Below are positions 7,376 through 18,402 of a stretch of 64,000 nt of DNA, piece by piece (positions within the stretch are counted from its first letter, which is position 1; each line of letters starts with the position of its first letter). Source of the DNA: Macondimonas sp045864775 (GTDB lineage Bacteria; Pseudomonadota; Gammaproteobacteria; UBA5335); assembly GCA_045864775.1 (NCBI GenBank), contig BTVR01000001.1, forward strand, positions 1 to 64,000, written 5' to 3'. Under the pieces are notes generated by a model. The model saw nothing but the letters and a program-made list of their open reading frames with translations. It did not search any database and was not told the origin of the DNA. Both the position numbers and the translations under genes were made by a program.

Positions 7376-8005
7376 ATGTCGCTGTTCGCCCCACCGTTGA
7401 CCCGGCTGATCGACGCCTTGCGCCTGTTGCCGGGCGTGGGGCCGAAATCCGCGCAGCGCATGGCGTTTCACCTGCTGGAAAAGGATCGCGACGGCGCCAT
7501 GGCGTTGGCCGGCGCGCTGCGCAACGCGCTCGAGATCCTGCATCATTGCCGTGATTGCCGCATGTATTGCGAGGGCGATCGCTGCCCCATCTGTCGGTCC
7601 AGCCATCGCGACGAGGCGCTGCTGTGCGTCGTGGAGACGCCGTCCGACGTCGTGGCGATCGAAAACGCCGGTTTTTACCGTGGCAAATATTTCATCCTGA
7701 TGGGCCATCTGTCGCCGCTCGACGGGATCGGTCCTGCGGAGCTGGGTCTGGATCGCTTCGCCGAGCGTCTGGCGCAGGGGGTGGGCGAGGTGATTCTTGC
7801 CACCAACCCGACGGTGGAGGGCGAGGCGACGGCGCACTATCTGGCGGCGCAGGCGGCGCAGGCGGGTGTACGCGCCAGCCGCATTGCCCACGGCGTGCCG
7901 ATGGGCGGCGAGCTGACCTACGTCGACAGCGGGACGCTGTCCCATGCGTTCAGCGGTCGCCACCGGGTGCACCAGGATTCGGGCGGGGCCACCGAATCGT
8001 TTTGA
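7376..8005 (+). CDS. recR: Recombination mediator protein RecR
   Basis: 209 residues. N-terminal helix-hairpin-helix LPGVGPKSAQRMAFHLL (~residues 18-34), then a four-Cys zinc finger CRDCRMYC...CPIC (~58-73), a Toprim domain starting VVETPSDVVAIE (~82), and the C-terminal GELTYVDSGTLSHA Walker-B-like segment typical of RecR. With RecF and RecO it loads RecA on SSB-coated gaps. The start lies 2 nt after the ybaB stop. No domain is missing; the length is close to that of E. coli RecR (201). Confidence 0.97.
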   Translation: MSLFAPPLTRLIDALRLLPGVGPKSAQRMAFHLLEKDRDGAMALAGALRNALEILHHCRDCRMYCEGDRCPICRSSHRDEALLCVVETPSDVVAIENAGFYRGKYFILMGHLSPLDGIGPAELGLDRFAERLAQGVGEVILATNPTVEGEATAHYLAAQAAQAGVRASRIAHGVPMGGELTYVDSGTLSHAFSGRHRVHQDSGGATESF

Positions 8006-8034
8006 CAAGCGCAAGGTCACGAGGAGAGCGCCTG

Positions 8035-8379
8035 ATGGCCGAATGTCTGTTTTGTCGCATCGTCAAGGGGGATTTGCCGGCCCAGATCGTGCACGAGACC
8101 GAATCGGTCATCGCGTTCCGGGATCTGCACCCGCAGGCGCCGACGCACGTGCTGGTGATTCCGCGACGCCATATCGCGACCTTGAACGATCTGGCGCCGG
8201 ATGACGCGCCGCTCATGGGGGAGATCGCGCTGGCGGCGCAAGAGGTTGCGCGCCTGGAAGGCATCGCCGAGCGCGGCTATCGCACGATCATGAACTGCAA
8301 TCTGGCCGGCGGGCAGACGGTGTATCACATCCATCTGCATGTCCTGGGCGGCCGCCAGATGACCTGGCCGCCGGGTTGA
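8035..8379 (+). CDS. hinT: HIT family purine nucleoside phosphoramidase (HinT)
   Basis: 114 residues. Begins CLFCRIVKGDLPAQIVHE, typical of the HinT branch, and ends with the histidine triad HIHLHVLGG (about residues 99-107), where the middle His is the nucleophile. The C-terminal MTWPPG also fits HinT. These enzymes hydrolyse AMP-lysine and other nucleoside phosphoramidates and aminoacyl-adenylates in the cytosol. GAGGAG lies about 8 nt upstream of the ATG. It begins 29 nt after recR and is probably part of the same run of genes, followed by two more nucleotide-clearing enzymes (Nudix and MazG). Confidence 0.93.
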   Translation: MAECLFCRIVKGDLPAQIVHETESVIAFRDLHPQAPTHVLVIPRRHIATLNDLAPDDAPLMGEIALAAQEVARLEGIAERGYRTIMNCNLAGGQTVYHIHLHVLGGRQMTWPPG

Positions 8380-8432
8380 TCGATTCGCGGACCGGTCGGG
8401 TCGGGCGCACCGCGAGTCCAGGCGAGAACACA

Positions 8433-9083
8433 ATGCACGACGAGATCTTCGACCGCATCCTCAGCCGGCTCGAGCACTCGGTGCCGGCGCCCGCGCCGGG
8501 TTGCCTGCATGCGTTTCCCGGGGCGCTCAATCTCCCGCTGGACCTCTTGCCGGTGCCGCTGGAGCGGCTGCGGCCGGCCGCCGTGCTGGTTCCCATCGTG
8601 CGTGATCCCGAAGGGCCGCGCGTGTTGCTGACGCAGCGCAACGCCCACCTGCGCCATCACGGCGGGCAGATCAGCTTTCCGGGCGGCGGCGCCGAGCCGG
8701 AGGATGCCGACGCGGCATGGACGGCACTGCGCGAGAGTGAGGAAGAGCTGGGGCTGCCACCGCGTCAGGTGCAGGTGGCGGGCTATCTCGACCCGCATGT
8801 GACGGTGAGCGGGTTTTGCATCACCCCCGTGGTGGGTCTGTTGCCGCACGCCGTCACGCTGCGGCCCGATCCTGCGGAAGTCGCCGAGATCTTCGAGGTG
8901 CCGCTCGGCTTTCTGCTCGACCCTGCCAACCACCAGCGACGCACCGCGACGGTTCAGGGTCGGGAGCTGGTCTATCACGCCATTGCCTACGGACCGTGGA
9001 ACATCTGGGGCGCGACGGCCGCCATGATCGTCAATCTCGCGGAGAAACTCCGCTTGGCGACGCCGGACTCCGGCCATGGATGA
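8433..9083 (+). CDS. Nudix hydrolase, CoA pyrophosphatase (NudL/YeaB) type
   Basis: 216 residues. The Nudix box is complete around residues 85-107: G-G-AEPED...AWTALRESEEELGL, matching Gx5Ex7REUxEExGU. Just before it, LTQRNAHLRHHGGQISFPGG matches the CoA-specific motif (LLTxRsxxlRxHxGQvsFPGG) of CoA pyrophosphatases, which cleave CoA to phosphopantetheine and 3',5'-ADP. ATG 8433 was preferred because the upstream in-frame ATG at 8376 overlaps hinT and adds unconserved sequence; neither has a strong Shine-Dalgarno. The 3' end overlaps mazG by 8 nt. Confidence 0.92.
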   Translation: MHDEIFDRILSRLEHSVPAPAPGCLHAFPGALNLPLDLLPVPLERLRPAAVLVPIVRDPEGPRVLLTQRNAHLRHHGGQISFPGGGAEPEDADAAWTALRESEEELGLPPRQVQVAGYLDPHVTVSGFCITPVVGLLPHAVTLRPDPAEVAEIFEVPLGFLLDPANHQRRTATVQGRELVYHAIAYGPWNIWGATAAMIVNLAEKLRLATPDSGHG

Positions 9084-9882
9084 ACTGCTGCACGTGATGG
9101 CGCGACTGCGCGATCCCGAGGGCGGCTGCGCCTGGGACCGGGCGCAGGACTTCCGCTCGCTCATCCCCTATCTGCTGGAAGAAAGTTACGAGGTCGCCGA
9201 CTTGCTGGAGCAAGGCGAGCCGGACGTCGATGCGCTCCGGGGCGAACTCGGCGACCTGCTGTTCCAGGTGGTGTTTCACAGCCGCCTCGCCGAGGAGCGC
9301 GGCTGGTTCGATTTCGGCGCGGTTGCCGCCGGGATGGCGGACAAGCTCGTGCGACGTCATCCGCACGTCTTTGCCGACACCGACCTCGGCCACGATTCGG
9401 CGCGGTGGGATGCGATCAAGGATGAGGAACGGCAGGCGGCCGGCGCGTCTGGCGGCGTGCTGGCCGATGTTCCGGCGGCCCTGCCGGCGCTGATGCGCGC
9501 GCAAAAGCTGGGACGGCGGGCGGCCCGGGTGGGATTCGACTGGCGCACGACCGCGGCCGTGCTGGCCAAGGTGCGGGAAGAGCTCGACGAACTGGAAGCG
9601 GCACTGGCCGAGGAGGAGCCCACCGAGCGGGTCGAGGAGGAACTGGGCGATCTGCTCTTTGCCGTCGCGCAGGCAAGCCGCTTTCTCGCGCTGGATGCCG
9701 AGATGGCCTTGCGGCGGGCCAATGCCAAGTTCGAGCGCCGCTTTGGATGGATCGAGGCGGAACTGGCGCGGGAGGGCTTGCGCCCCGCGCCTGCGCATCT
9801 GGCGCGCATGGAAGCGTTGTGGAATCGGGTCAAACAAGACGAACGCGCGGGCTCGACGGAGCCGGGGAGCGAGCATGCGTGA
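9076..9882 (+). CDS. mazG: Nucleoside triphosphate pyrophosphohydrolase MazG
   Basis: 268 residues with two tandem MazG domains. The first has LLEESYEVADLL and ELGDLLFQVVFHSRLAEE (~residues 35-73). The second has VREELDELEAAL and ELGDLLFAVAQASRFLALD (~175-215). The acidic EExxE...D clusters are the Mg-binding sites. MazG hydrolyses (d)NTPs to monophosphates and PPi and clears aberrant nucleotides; in E. coli it also limits ppGpp. Length is close to the E. coli protein (263). The start overlaps the Nudix gene and the stop overlaps the following SIMPL gene, so the three are translationally coupled. Confidence 0.95.
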   Translation: MDELLHVMARLRDPEGGCAWDRAQDFRSLIPYLLEESYEVADLLEQGEPDVDALRGELGDLLFQVVFHSRLAEERGWFDFGAVAAGMADKLVRRHPHVFADTDLGHDSARWDAIKDEERQAAGASGGVLADVPAALPALMRAQKLGRRAARVGFDWRTTAAVLAKVREELDELEAALAEEEPTERVEEELGDLLFAVAQASRFLALDAEMALRRANAKFERRFGWIEAELAREGLRPAPAHLARMEALWNRVKQDERAGSTEPGSEHA

Positions 9883-10585
9883 TGGGATGACGAGGCGGCG
9901 GGCGCTCTGCGCCGTGCTGCTGGCCAGCGGCCTGACGCTGTCGACGGCGGGCGCCGATGAGCTGCACTACAACCTGATCAGCCTCACCGGCGAGGCGCGC
10001 GAGGAAGTGCCCAACGACTGGATGCGGGCCGTTCTGGCACTGGAAGTCAGGGATCGGGACCCGGCGCGGCTCGCACAGGCCCTGAATCGCCGTGTGGCGC
10101 AGGCCTTGGCGAAGTCGCGCGCATTTGCCGAGGTCCGCCTGCAAAGCCAGGGCTACCAGACGTTTCAGGAAACGGATGACAAGGGCCGGTTCGTCACATG
10201 GCGCGGGCAGGCGCAGATCGCGGCCGAGAGCGCCGACTTCGAGCGCTTGGGCGCGCTCATCGGCGCGCTCCAGGCCGATGACCTCGTGGTGCAGGCCATC
10301 GATTTCACCGTGTCGCCCAAGCGCCGGCAGGAGGTCGAGGACGCGCTGACGCAGTCGGCGATCGGCGCCTTTCGCCAGCGTGCCCGTCTTGCGCAACAGT
10401 CGCTGAACGCGCCTGGCTTTCGGGTCGTGGATCTTCAGATTGACGGCGGGCCGGAGGCCGCACCCTACCGGTCGGCGATGCGCATGATGAGCGCCGCCAA
10501 GCAGGACGCCGTGCCCCTCGAGACGCAATCGGGTACCACGGCGCTGGTTGTGCGTGTCAACGGGCGGGTGCAACTCGATCCGTGA
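9875..10585 (+). CDS. Exported SIMPL (DUF541) domain protein
   Basis: 236 residues. Twin/triple-Arg start (MTRRRALCAVLLASGLTLSTAGADE) gives a signal peptide cleaved near residue 28. The mature part is one SIMPL domain: it opens LISLTGEAREEVPNDWMRAVLALEVRD and ends with a conserved strand VVRVNGRVQLDP. SIMPL proteins are periplasmic or membrane-associated oligomers of unclear role, some linked to oxidative stress. ATGs at 9875 and 9887 are both possible; 9875 gives an 8-nt overlap with mazG. Last gene of the run, 117 bp before dps. Confidence 0.85.
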   Translation: MRDGMTRRRALCAVLLASGLTLSTAGADELHYNLISLTGEAREEVPNDWMRAVLALEVRDRDPARLAQALNRRVAQALAKSRAFAEVRLQSQGYQTFQETDDKGRFVTWRGQAQIAAESADFERLGALIGALQADDLVVQAIDFTVSPKRRQEVEDALTQSAIGAFRQRARLAQQSLNAPGFRVVDLQIDGGPEAAPYRSAMRMMSAAKQDAVPLETQSGTTALVVRVNGRVQLDP

Positions 10586-10702
10586 CTGCGCTGCGGCCAA
10601 CGTCAGGCGCGCACCGCGAGCGTTCCCGCATGTCCAATCGCTGAATACGCCGCGCCGCCGCGCGCCGAAAAGATCGCCAACCTGAACCCAAGGAGCCTGC
10701 TG

Positions 10703-11173
10703 ATGAAGATCGACATTGGAATCCCCGAATCCGAGCGCGCCGGCATCGCGCAGGGATTGTCCCGGCTTCTCGCCGACACCTACACGCTGTATCTGAAGAC
10801 GCACAATTTTCACTGGAATGTGACCGGTCCCATGTTCCAGACCCTGCATCTCATGTTCGAGACCCAGTACAACGAACTCGCGCTGGCGGTCGACCAGATC
10901 GCCGAGCGCATCCGTTCGCTGGGCTTCCCGGCGCCGGGGACATACAAGGCCTTTGCCGAACTCGGCAGCATCCAGGAAACCGATGGCGTCCCCAAGGCGA
11001 CGGACATGATCCGTCTGTTGGTCGAGGGGCAGGAAGCCGTGGTACGCACCGCGCGAGCGCTGTTCCCGGCGGTGGAATCGGCGAGCGATGAGGCGACCGC
11101 CGACCTGCTCACGCAGCGCATCCAGGTACACGAAAAGACGGCCTGGATGCTGCGCAGTCTGCTCGACACCTGA
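10703..11173 (+). CDS. dps: Dps family ferritin-like DNA-protection protein
   Basis: 156 residues, a four-helix ferritin-like protein. The intersubunit ferroxidase motif is visible: YLKTHNFHWNVTGPMF (His ligands) and FETQYNELALAVDQIAERIRSLG (Asp and Glu ligands). The family forms 12-subunit cages that oxidise Fe2+ with H2O2 and mineralise it; many also bind DNA. There is no long Lys-rich N-terminal tail of the E. coli type, so DNA binding is uncertain. Strong Shine-Dalgarno AAGGAG is a few bases upstream of the ATG, and a clean terminator follows, so it is probably monocistronic. I saw no recognisable OxyR or Fur site in the 117 bp upstream. Confidence 0.95.
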   Translation: MKIDIGIPESERAGIAQGLSRLLADTYTLYLKTHNFHWNVTGPMFQTLHLMFETQYNELALAVDQIAERIRSLGFPAPGTYKAFAELGSIQETDGVPKATDMIRLLVEGQEAVVRTARALFPAVESASDEATADLLTQRIQVHEKTAWMLRSLLDT

Positions 11174-11204
11174 CGCTCTCGCAGTCCGCCTTTTCGTCGT
11201 TGCC

Positions 11205-11234
11205 ATCGCCCCGCTCGCACGGGGCGATTTTTTT
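11205..11234 (+). terminator. Rho-independent terminator of dps
   Basis: Nine-base-pair stem ATCGCCCCG / CGGGGCGAT (11205-11213 and 11220-11228) with a 6-nt loop, running into seven Ts. It separates dps from the convergent symporter gene. No T-run is present on the other strand, so it acts rightward only. Confidence 0.92.
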
Positions 11235-11243
11235 GGCGCCGGC

Positions 11244-12629
11244 TCAGCCGGGATCGGCAGCTGCCCGGGTCCGTGGCGCGCGGGAGAGGGGCGCGCTCAG
11301 GAGATAGGCTGCCAGGGCGAGACCCACGGACAGCAGATAGGGCGCTTCGGTTTCCAGCGCATGGGCCCCGATGACATAGCTCAGCGTGCCGACGGCCAGT
11401 GCCGCGTAGGCGCTTGGTCTGGCGCCCACGCGCGGCAGCCACAGCCCGAAGACCAGCAGGACCAGGATCCCCGCCGTGCCGAGCGCGGAGGATTCCTGCA
11501 CCAGGGCATAGATGCTGTCGCTGGCCAGCGCGATGGCATAGGCGAGGATGCCGAACAGCACCACGGCCGCGCGATCCAGCCGCACCCGGCCGCTTTCGTG
11601 TACCTGCGGAAACAACGGCGCCACCACGTTGTGGGCGAACAGCGATCCGGCGACCAGCAGCGCGCCGGACAGGGTCGAGAGGATGGCCGAGACGAGGGCG
11701 CCGAGAAACAGGATGTAGAGCGGCATCGGCAGATACCGCTGCGCGAACAGCGACAGCACTTGTTCGGACTCGCGGTCCGGCCCGAGGAAAGCGCCCGCAC
11801 CGAGGCCGATCATCATCGGCAACATCCCCAGCACCAGATACAGCGCCCCGGCGCCGACCGTGGCGCGCGCCGCGAGCCGGGCCCCGCGCATGGACAGCGC
11901 GCGCGAGGCCAGCTCCTGCGCGGCGATGGTGGAGAAGATGGGAATGGCCAGCGTTTCGAGCACATCGAGCGCGCTGCGGTCATGGGTCGGATCGAGCCGA
12001 GCGAGCGGCTGTGCGATCAGTTGCTCGGCCCCGCCCAGCGCGATGAAGACGCTGAACAGGGCCACGATCCCGGCGATGAGGACGATGCCCTGCACCAGAT
12101 CGGTGACTGCATCGGCCCACATGCCCCCGATGGCGGTATAGAGGATCACCACCAGCGCGGCGAGCGTGATGGCCACCAGCAGACCCACCTCGCTCACCGA
12201 GGCCAGGATTTGCCCGAAAGCGCGGATCTGGGCCGCGGCCCACATGACGGAGGAGGGAATCATGATGAGCGCGGCCAGGCGCTCGACACCGACGCCCCAG
12301 CGCGCGCGGAACAGATCCGCCAGCGTGATCAGCCCGCGTCGCCAGAGGCCGGCCGCGAAGAACAGCCCGAAGGCGACGATGCCGAGTGTGTAGCCGAAGG
12401 GGTCGGCCAGCACCCCGGACATCCCTTCGGCGTAGGCTTCGCCGGCAGCGCCCACGCAGGTCTCGGCGCCATACCAGGTGGCGAAGACGCTGAAGGTGCC
12501 GAGCCAGGGGCCGAGGCGGCGCCCGGCCAACAGGTAGTCGGCTTCGTTGCGCACACGGCGCGCGAACCAGGCCGCCACGACGAGCTGCGAGACGACGTAG
12601 GCCAGGATGCAGGCCAGGACGAGGTTCAT
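11244..12629 (-). CDS. Sodium:solute symporter (SSS) family transporter
   Basis: 461-residue integral membrane protein with about 13 hydrophobic segments. The N-terminal RNEADYLLAGRRLGPWLGTFSVFATWYGAET segment is diagnostic of the SSS family (PutP/PanF/SGLT fold; the ADYxLAGR and TWxGAET motifs). AIGGMWADAVTDLVQG in the middle matches the core Na-binding helix region. Substrate cannot be read from the sequence; family members import proline, pantothenate, acetate, sugars or other solutes with Na+. Slightly short at the C-terminus compared with PutP (about 500). It lies 150 bp downstream of ssb in the same direction and may have its own promoter. Confidence 0.9.
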   Translation of the reverse strand: MNLVLACILAYVVSQLVVAAWFARRVRNEADYLLAGRRLGPWLGTFSVFATWYGAETCVGAAGEAYAEGMSGVLADPFGYTLGIVAFGLFFAAGLWRRGLITLADLFRARWGVGVERLAALIMIPSSVMWAAAQIRAFGQILASVSEVGLLVAITLAALVVILYTAIGGMWADAVTDLVQGIVLIAGIVALFSVFIALGGAEQLIAQPLARLDPTHDRSALDVLETLAIPIFSTIAAQELASRALSMRGARLAARATVGAGALYLVLGMLPMMIGLGAGAFLGPDRESEQVLSLFAQRYLPMPLYILFLGALVSAILSTLSGALLVAGSLFAHNVVAPLFPQVHESGRVRLDRAAVVLFGILAYAIALASDSIYALVQESSALGTAGILVLLVFGLWLPRVGARPSAYAALAVGTLSYVIGAHALETEAPYLLSVGLALAAYLLSAPLSRAPRTRAAADPG

Positions 12630-12780
12630 GGGCGTGTGCGGCGGCCGGCGACGGCGCGTGGCGCCGCGAAGAAGGGATCAGGCCGGCGGGGAAGCGGCGG
12701 ATCCCGCATCATCGGCTGCGCGCACGGTTGCGCCCATCGCGCCGCGCCGCGGGTTCCGTCGCGGGTGCGGTGCACGAAGT

Positions 12781-13302
12781 TCAGAACGGGATGTCGTCGT
12801 CGATGTCGCCGTTCAGGCTGCCTGCCGCCCCCGATCCGGGCGATTGATCCCAGTCATCGTGGGCCGGGCGACGCGGCTGGCTGGTCGCGCCCCGGCCGGC
12901 ACTGCCGCCCCAGTCGCCGCCTTCATCGCCATGACCGCCGGCGCTGCGCGCGCCGCCCTCGGACCGGCCGTCGAGCATCTGCATCTCGTTCGCCACGACC
13001 TCGGTCGTGTAGCGGTCGTTGCCGTCCTTGTCCTGCCACTTGCGGGTTTGCAGCCGGCCTTCCAGATAGACCTTGGAGCCCTTGCGCAGATATTGCCCGG
13101 CGACTTCGCCGAGCCGGCCGTAGAGCGTGACGCGGTGCCACTCGGTGCGCTCGGTCCGCTCGCCGGTCTGGCGGTCGTTCCACGTCTCGGAGGTCGCGAT
13201 GCGCAAAGAGGTGACCGACGAGCCGCTGGTGGTGGTGCGCACTTCCGGGTCGGCGCCGAGATTGCCGATGAGAATGACTTTGTTGACCGAACCCTTGGAC
13301 AT
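12781..13302 (-). CDS. ssb: Single-stranded DNA-binding protein
   Basis: 173 residues. The N-terminal OB fold (~1-110) begins SVNKVILIGNLGADPEVR and includes RTEWHRVTLYGRLGEVAGQYLRKGSKVYLEGRL, near-identical to gammaproteobacterial SSBs. A Gly/Ser-rich disordered linker (~115-160) leads to the acidic tip DIDDDIPF, which docks RecO, PriA, Exo I and other partners. It binds ssDNA as a tetramer during replication and repair. The MFS gene ends with uvrA divergent just beyond it, giving the ssb / MFS / uvrA cluster seen in Pseudomonas and relatives. Confidence 0.97.
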   Translation of the reverse strand: MSKGSVNKVILIGNLGADPEVRTTTSGSSVTSLRIATSETWNDRQTGERTERTEWHRVTLYGRLGEVAGQYLRKGSKVYLEGRLQTRKWQDKDGNDRYTTEVVANEMQMLDGRSEGGARSAGGHGDEGGDWGGSAGRGATSQPRRPAHDDWDQSPGSGAAGSLNGDIDDDIPF

Positions 13303-13385
13303 CGACTTTCCCTCGTGAACATGGCGATGCGCGCGCCCAGCGGCGCGATTGCCCTCATCTTAGCACCGACGATCGGCGTGGTTGC

Positions 13386-14606
13386 TCAGGTTCCGACGGC
13401 GCGCGCGCCGATGACGCCCCGGCCGTTCTGCATCGACAGATGACGCAGGGGCCAGCTCAGCGCCAGCCAGAGCAGGCACAGCAGGGCGTGCAGCTCGAAC
13501 AGGCTTTCAGGGCCCCAGCGGCTGACCAGCATGCCGCCCAGGATGCCGCCGCTGAAGGCACCCAGGAACTGCGCCGTGGCATATACGCCCATGGCTGCGC
13601 CCTTGGCCTGGGCGGGCGCTGCCTGCGAGACGAGTGCCGGCTGGGAGGCCTCCAGGACGTTGAAGCCGGTGAAGAACAGCCACAGCATCAGGAGCAGGAC
13701 GATCCAGTGATGCGGTGCCCAGAGCAGGCCGAACTGGGCGCCACCCACCAGGGCGATGCTGGCCAGGAACACCGAGCCAGCGCCACGGCTGCTGCGCATC
13801 ACCAAGGGCGCCATGGCGACGAAAGCCGCCAGCATGACCGGCAGGTAGATCTTCCAATGATCGCCCGGGTTCAAGCCCATCTGGTCCTTGAGGAGGGCCG
13901 GGATGGCGACGAAGCTCGCGGTCAGGATCAGATGTAGCAGGAACACGCCCAGATTCAGCCGCCAGAGCAAGGGATCCGTCAGATGGCTCCAGTCGCGGGC
14001 CGGACGGTGCGCTGGGTCGGTGCCGGGCGGCGTGGGCAAGCGCCAGACGACGAGCAGCGCGACGCCCGTCAACGCGGCCGTGAGCAGAAAGATTCCCCGG
14101 ACTCCCATCGCCCGATCCAGGACGGGCCCGAGGAACATCGACAGCGAAAAAGACGTCCCGATGGTGACGCCGACGATGGCCATCGCCTTGGTGCGCTGTG
14201 CAGGAGACGTGAGATCGGCGAGCAGGGCGCTCAGGACGGCCGAGATGGCGCCGGCGCCCTGCAGGGCGCGCCCCAGGATGATCGCCTCGATCCCCGGGCC
14301 CAGCGCCGCGATCAGGCTGCCGATGCCGAACAAGGCAAGGCCGATCAGCAGCATGGGCTTGCGCCCGAAGCGATCCGAAAGACTGCCGAAGGGAATCTGC
14401 AGAAGCGCCTGGGTGAGTCCGTAGATGCCCAAGGCGAGGCCCAGCTTGAACGGCGTTGCGCCGGGCAGGTCGCGGGCATAGAGCGCCAGCACCGGCAACA
14501 CCATGAACAAGCCCAACATGCGCAGGGCATACAGGCCGGCGATCTGCAGACTGGCGGCCCGCTCGGCGGGACTCATGCGCTCGAGGGTGGAGGCGGCGGA
14601 AGGCAA
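13386..14606 (-). CDS. MFS drug-exporter-like transporter (12 TM)
   Basis: About 406 residues, twelve transmembrane segments. The MFS loop motif between TM2 and TM3 is intact (GSLSDRFGRKPMLL), and motif C-like Gly/Pro spacing in TM5 (TIGTSFSLSMFLGPVLD) suggests an antiporter of the DHA1 type. Substrate unknown. Start choice: a TTG at 14606 has a perfect AAAGGAG 8 nt upstream; an ATG at 14633 lies upstream of that Shine-Dalgarno and an ATG at 14576 has none, so TTG is preferred. Divergent from uvrA with only about 70 bp between starts. Confidence 0.85.
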   Translation of the reverse strand: MPSAASTLERMSPAERAASLQIAGLYALRMLGLFMVLPVLALYARDLPGATPFKLGLALGIYGLTQALLQIPFGSLSDRFGRKPMLLIGLALFGIGSLIAALGPGIEAIILGRALQGAGAISAVLSALLADLTSPAQRTKAMAIVGVTIGTSFSLSMFLGPVLDRAMGVRGIFLLTAALTGVALLVVWRLPTPPGTDPAHRPARDWSHLTDPLLWRLNLGVFLLHLILTASFVAIPALLKDQMGLNPGDHWKIYLPVMLAAFVAMAPLVMRSSRGAGSVFLASIALVGGAQFGLLWAPHHWIVLLLMLWLFFTGFNVLEASQPALVSQAAPAQAKGAAMGVYATAQFLGAFSGGILGGMLVSRWGPESLFELHALLCLLWLALSWPLRHLSMQNGRGVIGARAVGT

Positions 14607-14677
14607 GGTATGTGCTCCTTTGCCCGGGGTCATTGAGGATGGTTATAGTAGCAGGTCGGATTCCCAGCGGTGAGCCT

Positions 14678-17545
<2,868 letters not shown>

Positions 17546-17551
17546 GAATCG

Positions 17552-18382
17552 ATGACCTTGCGTTATCCGCTCGTGGTGGCCATCACCGGGTGCTCCAGCG
17601 GGATCGGGCTCGCGTTGGCGCAGGCGTTCCAGCGTCAGGGTCACCGGGTCATCGCGACCGTCCGGCGGCCTGAAGACGTGGCCCGTCTGGCGGATCTCGG
17701 CCTCAACGCGGTGCCGCTGGAAGTGACGGACGCGGCGAGCCGCACCGCCTTCTGGTCCGCCTTCGATACGCAGGCCGATCATCTCGACATCCTGATCAAC
17801 AACGCGGGCTATGGCGCCATGGGTCCGGTGGCCGAGATGCCGGACAGCGAACTCGAGCGGCAGTTCGCGACGAATGTCTACGCCCCCGTGCAGATGGCCC
17901 GGGGCGCCGCGCCGCGCATGAGCGACGGCGCGCGCATCGTGAACGTCGGCAGCGTGTCCGGGGTTCTCACCACGCCGTTCGCCGGCGTGTATTGCGCGAC
18001 GAAAGCGGCGCTGCACAGCCTGTCCGATGCGCTGCGCATGGAACTCGCCCCCTTCGGCATCCATGTGATCACCATCCAGCCGGGGGCGATCCGCTCGCGT
18101 TTCGGCGAGCATGCGAGCGAGGCGGTCGACCGCGTGCTGCGCGCCGATTCGCGCTATGATTTTTGCCGCGAGGCCATCTATGGCCGGGCGCGGGCTTCGC
18201 AGCGCCGCGCGACGCCGGCCGAGCGCTTCGCGGCGCGCGCCTACCGGGCGGCAACGGCGCCTCGGCCCCGAGCCGTGGTGCGCATCGGCAACGGCAGCCG
18301 GCTCATGCCGCTGCTGGCCCGGCTGCCCGCGGCCTGGCGCGACCGGTTGCTGCGCCGACAGTTTGGCTTGAGCGTCCGTTGA
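17552..18382 (+). CDS. Short-chain dehydrogenase/reductase, classical type
   Basis: 276 residues. NAD(P)-binding TGCSSGIGLALA (~residues 12-23), NNAG at ~88-91, catalytic Ser in NVGSVSG (~132) and YCATK (Tyr ~148, Lys ~152). Arg residues after the second strand (ATVRRPEDV) favour NADP(H). A C-terminal basic extension (~205-276, rich in Arg) resembles the 17-beta-HSD-like / retinol dehydrogenase-like SDRs annotated as generic oxidoreductases. Substrate unknown. A good Shine-Dalgarno (GGGAGG) lies ahead of the ATG. It sits between uvrA and manC with short spacing. Confidence 0.9.
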   Translation: MTLRYPLVVAITGCSSGIGLALAQAFQRQGHRVIATVRRPEDVARLADLGLNAVPLEVTDAASRTAFWSAFDTQADHLDILINNAGYGAMGPVAEMPDSELERQFATNVYAPVQMARGAAPRMSDGARIVNVGSVSGVLTTPFAGVYCATKAALHSLSDALRMELAPFGIHVITIQPGAIRSRFGEHASEAVDRVLRADSRYDFCREAIYGRARASQRRATPAERFAARAYRAATAPRPRAVVRIGNGSRLMPLLARLPAAWRDRLLRRQFGLSVR

Positions 18383-18402
18383 CCTTATCGGAGCATCGCC
18401 GC

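Noticed and set aside
11088..13130. Plus-strand open frame of about 680 codons across the symporter and ssb
   Set aside because: Low-complexity Gln/Arg/Gly-rich translation. The minus strand carries a clear symporter and SSB.
14607..14677. LexA box ahead of uvrA
   Set aside because: No CTG-N10-CAG sequence was found in the short uvrA/MFS divergent region.
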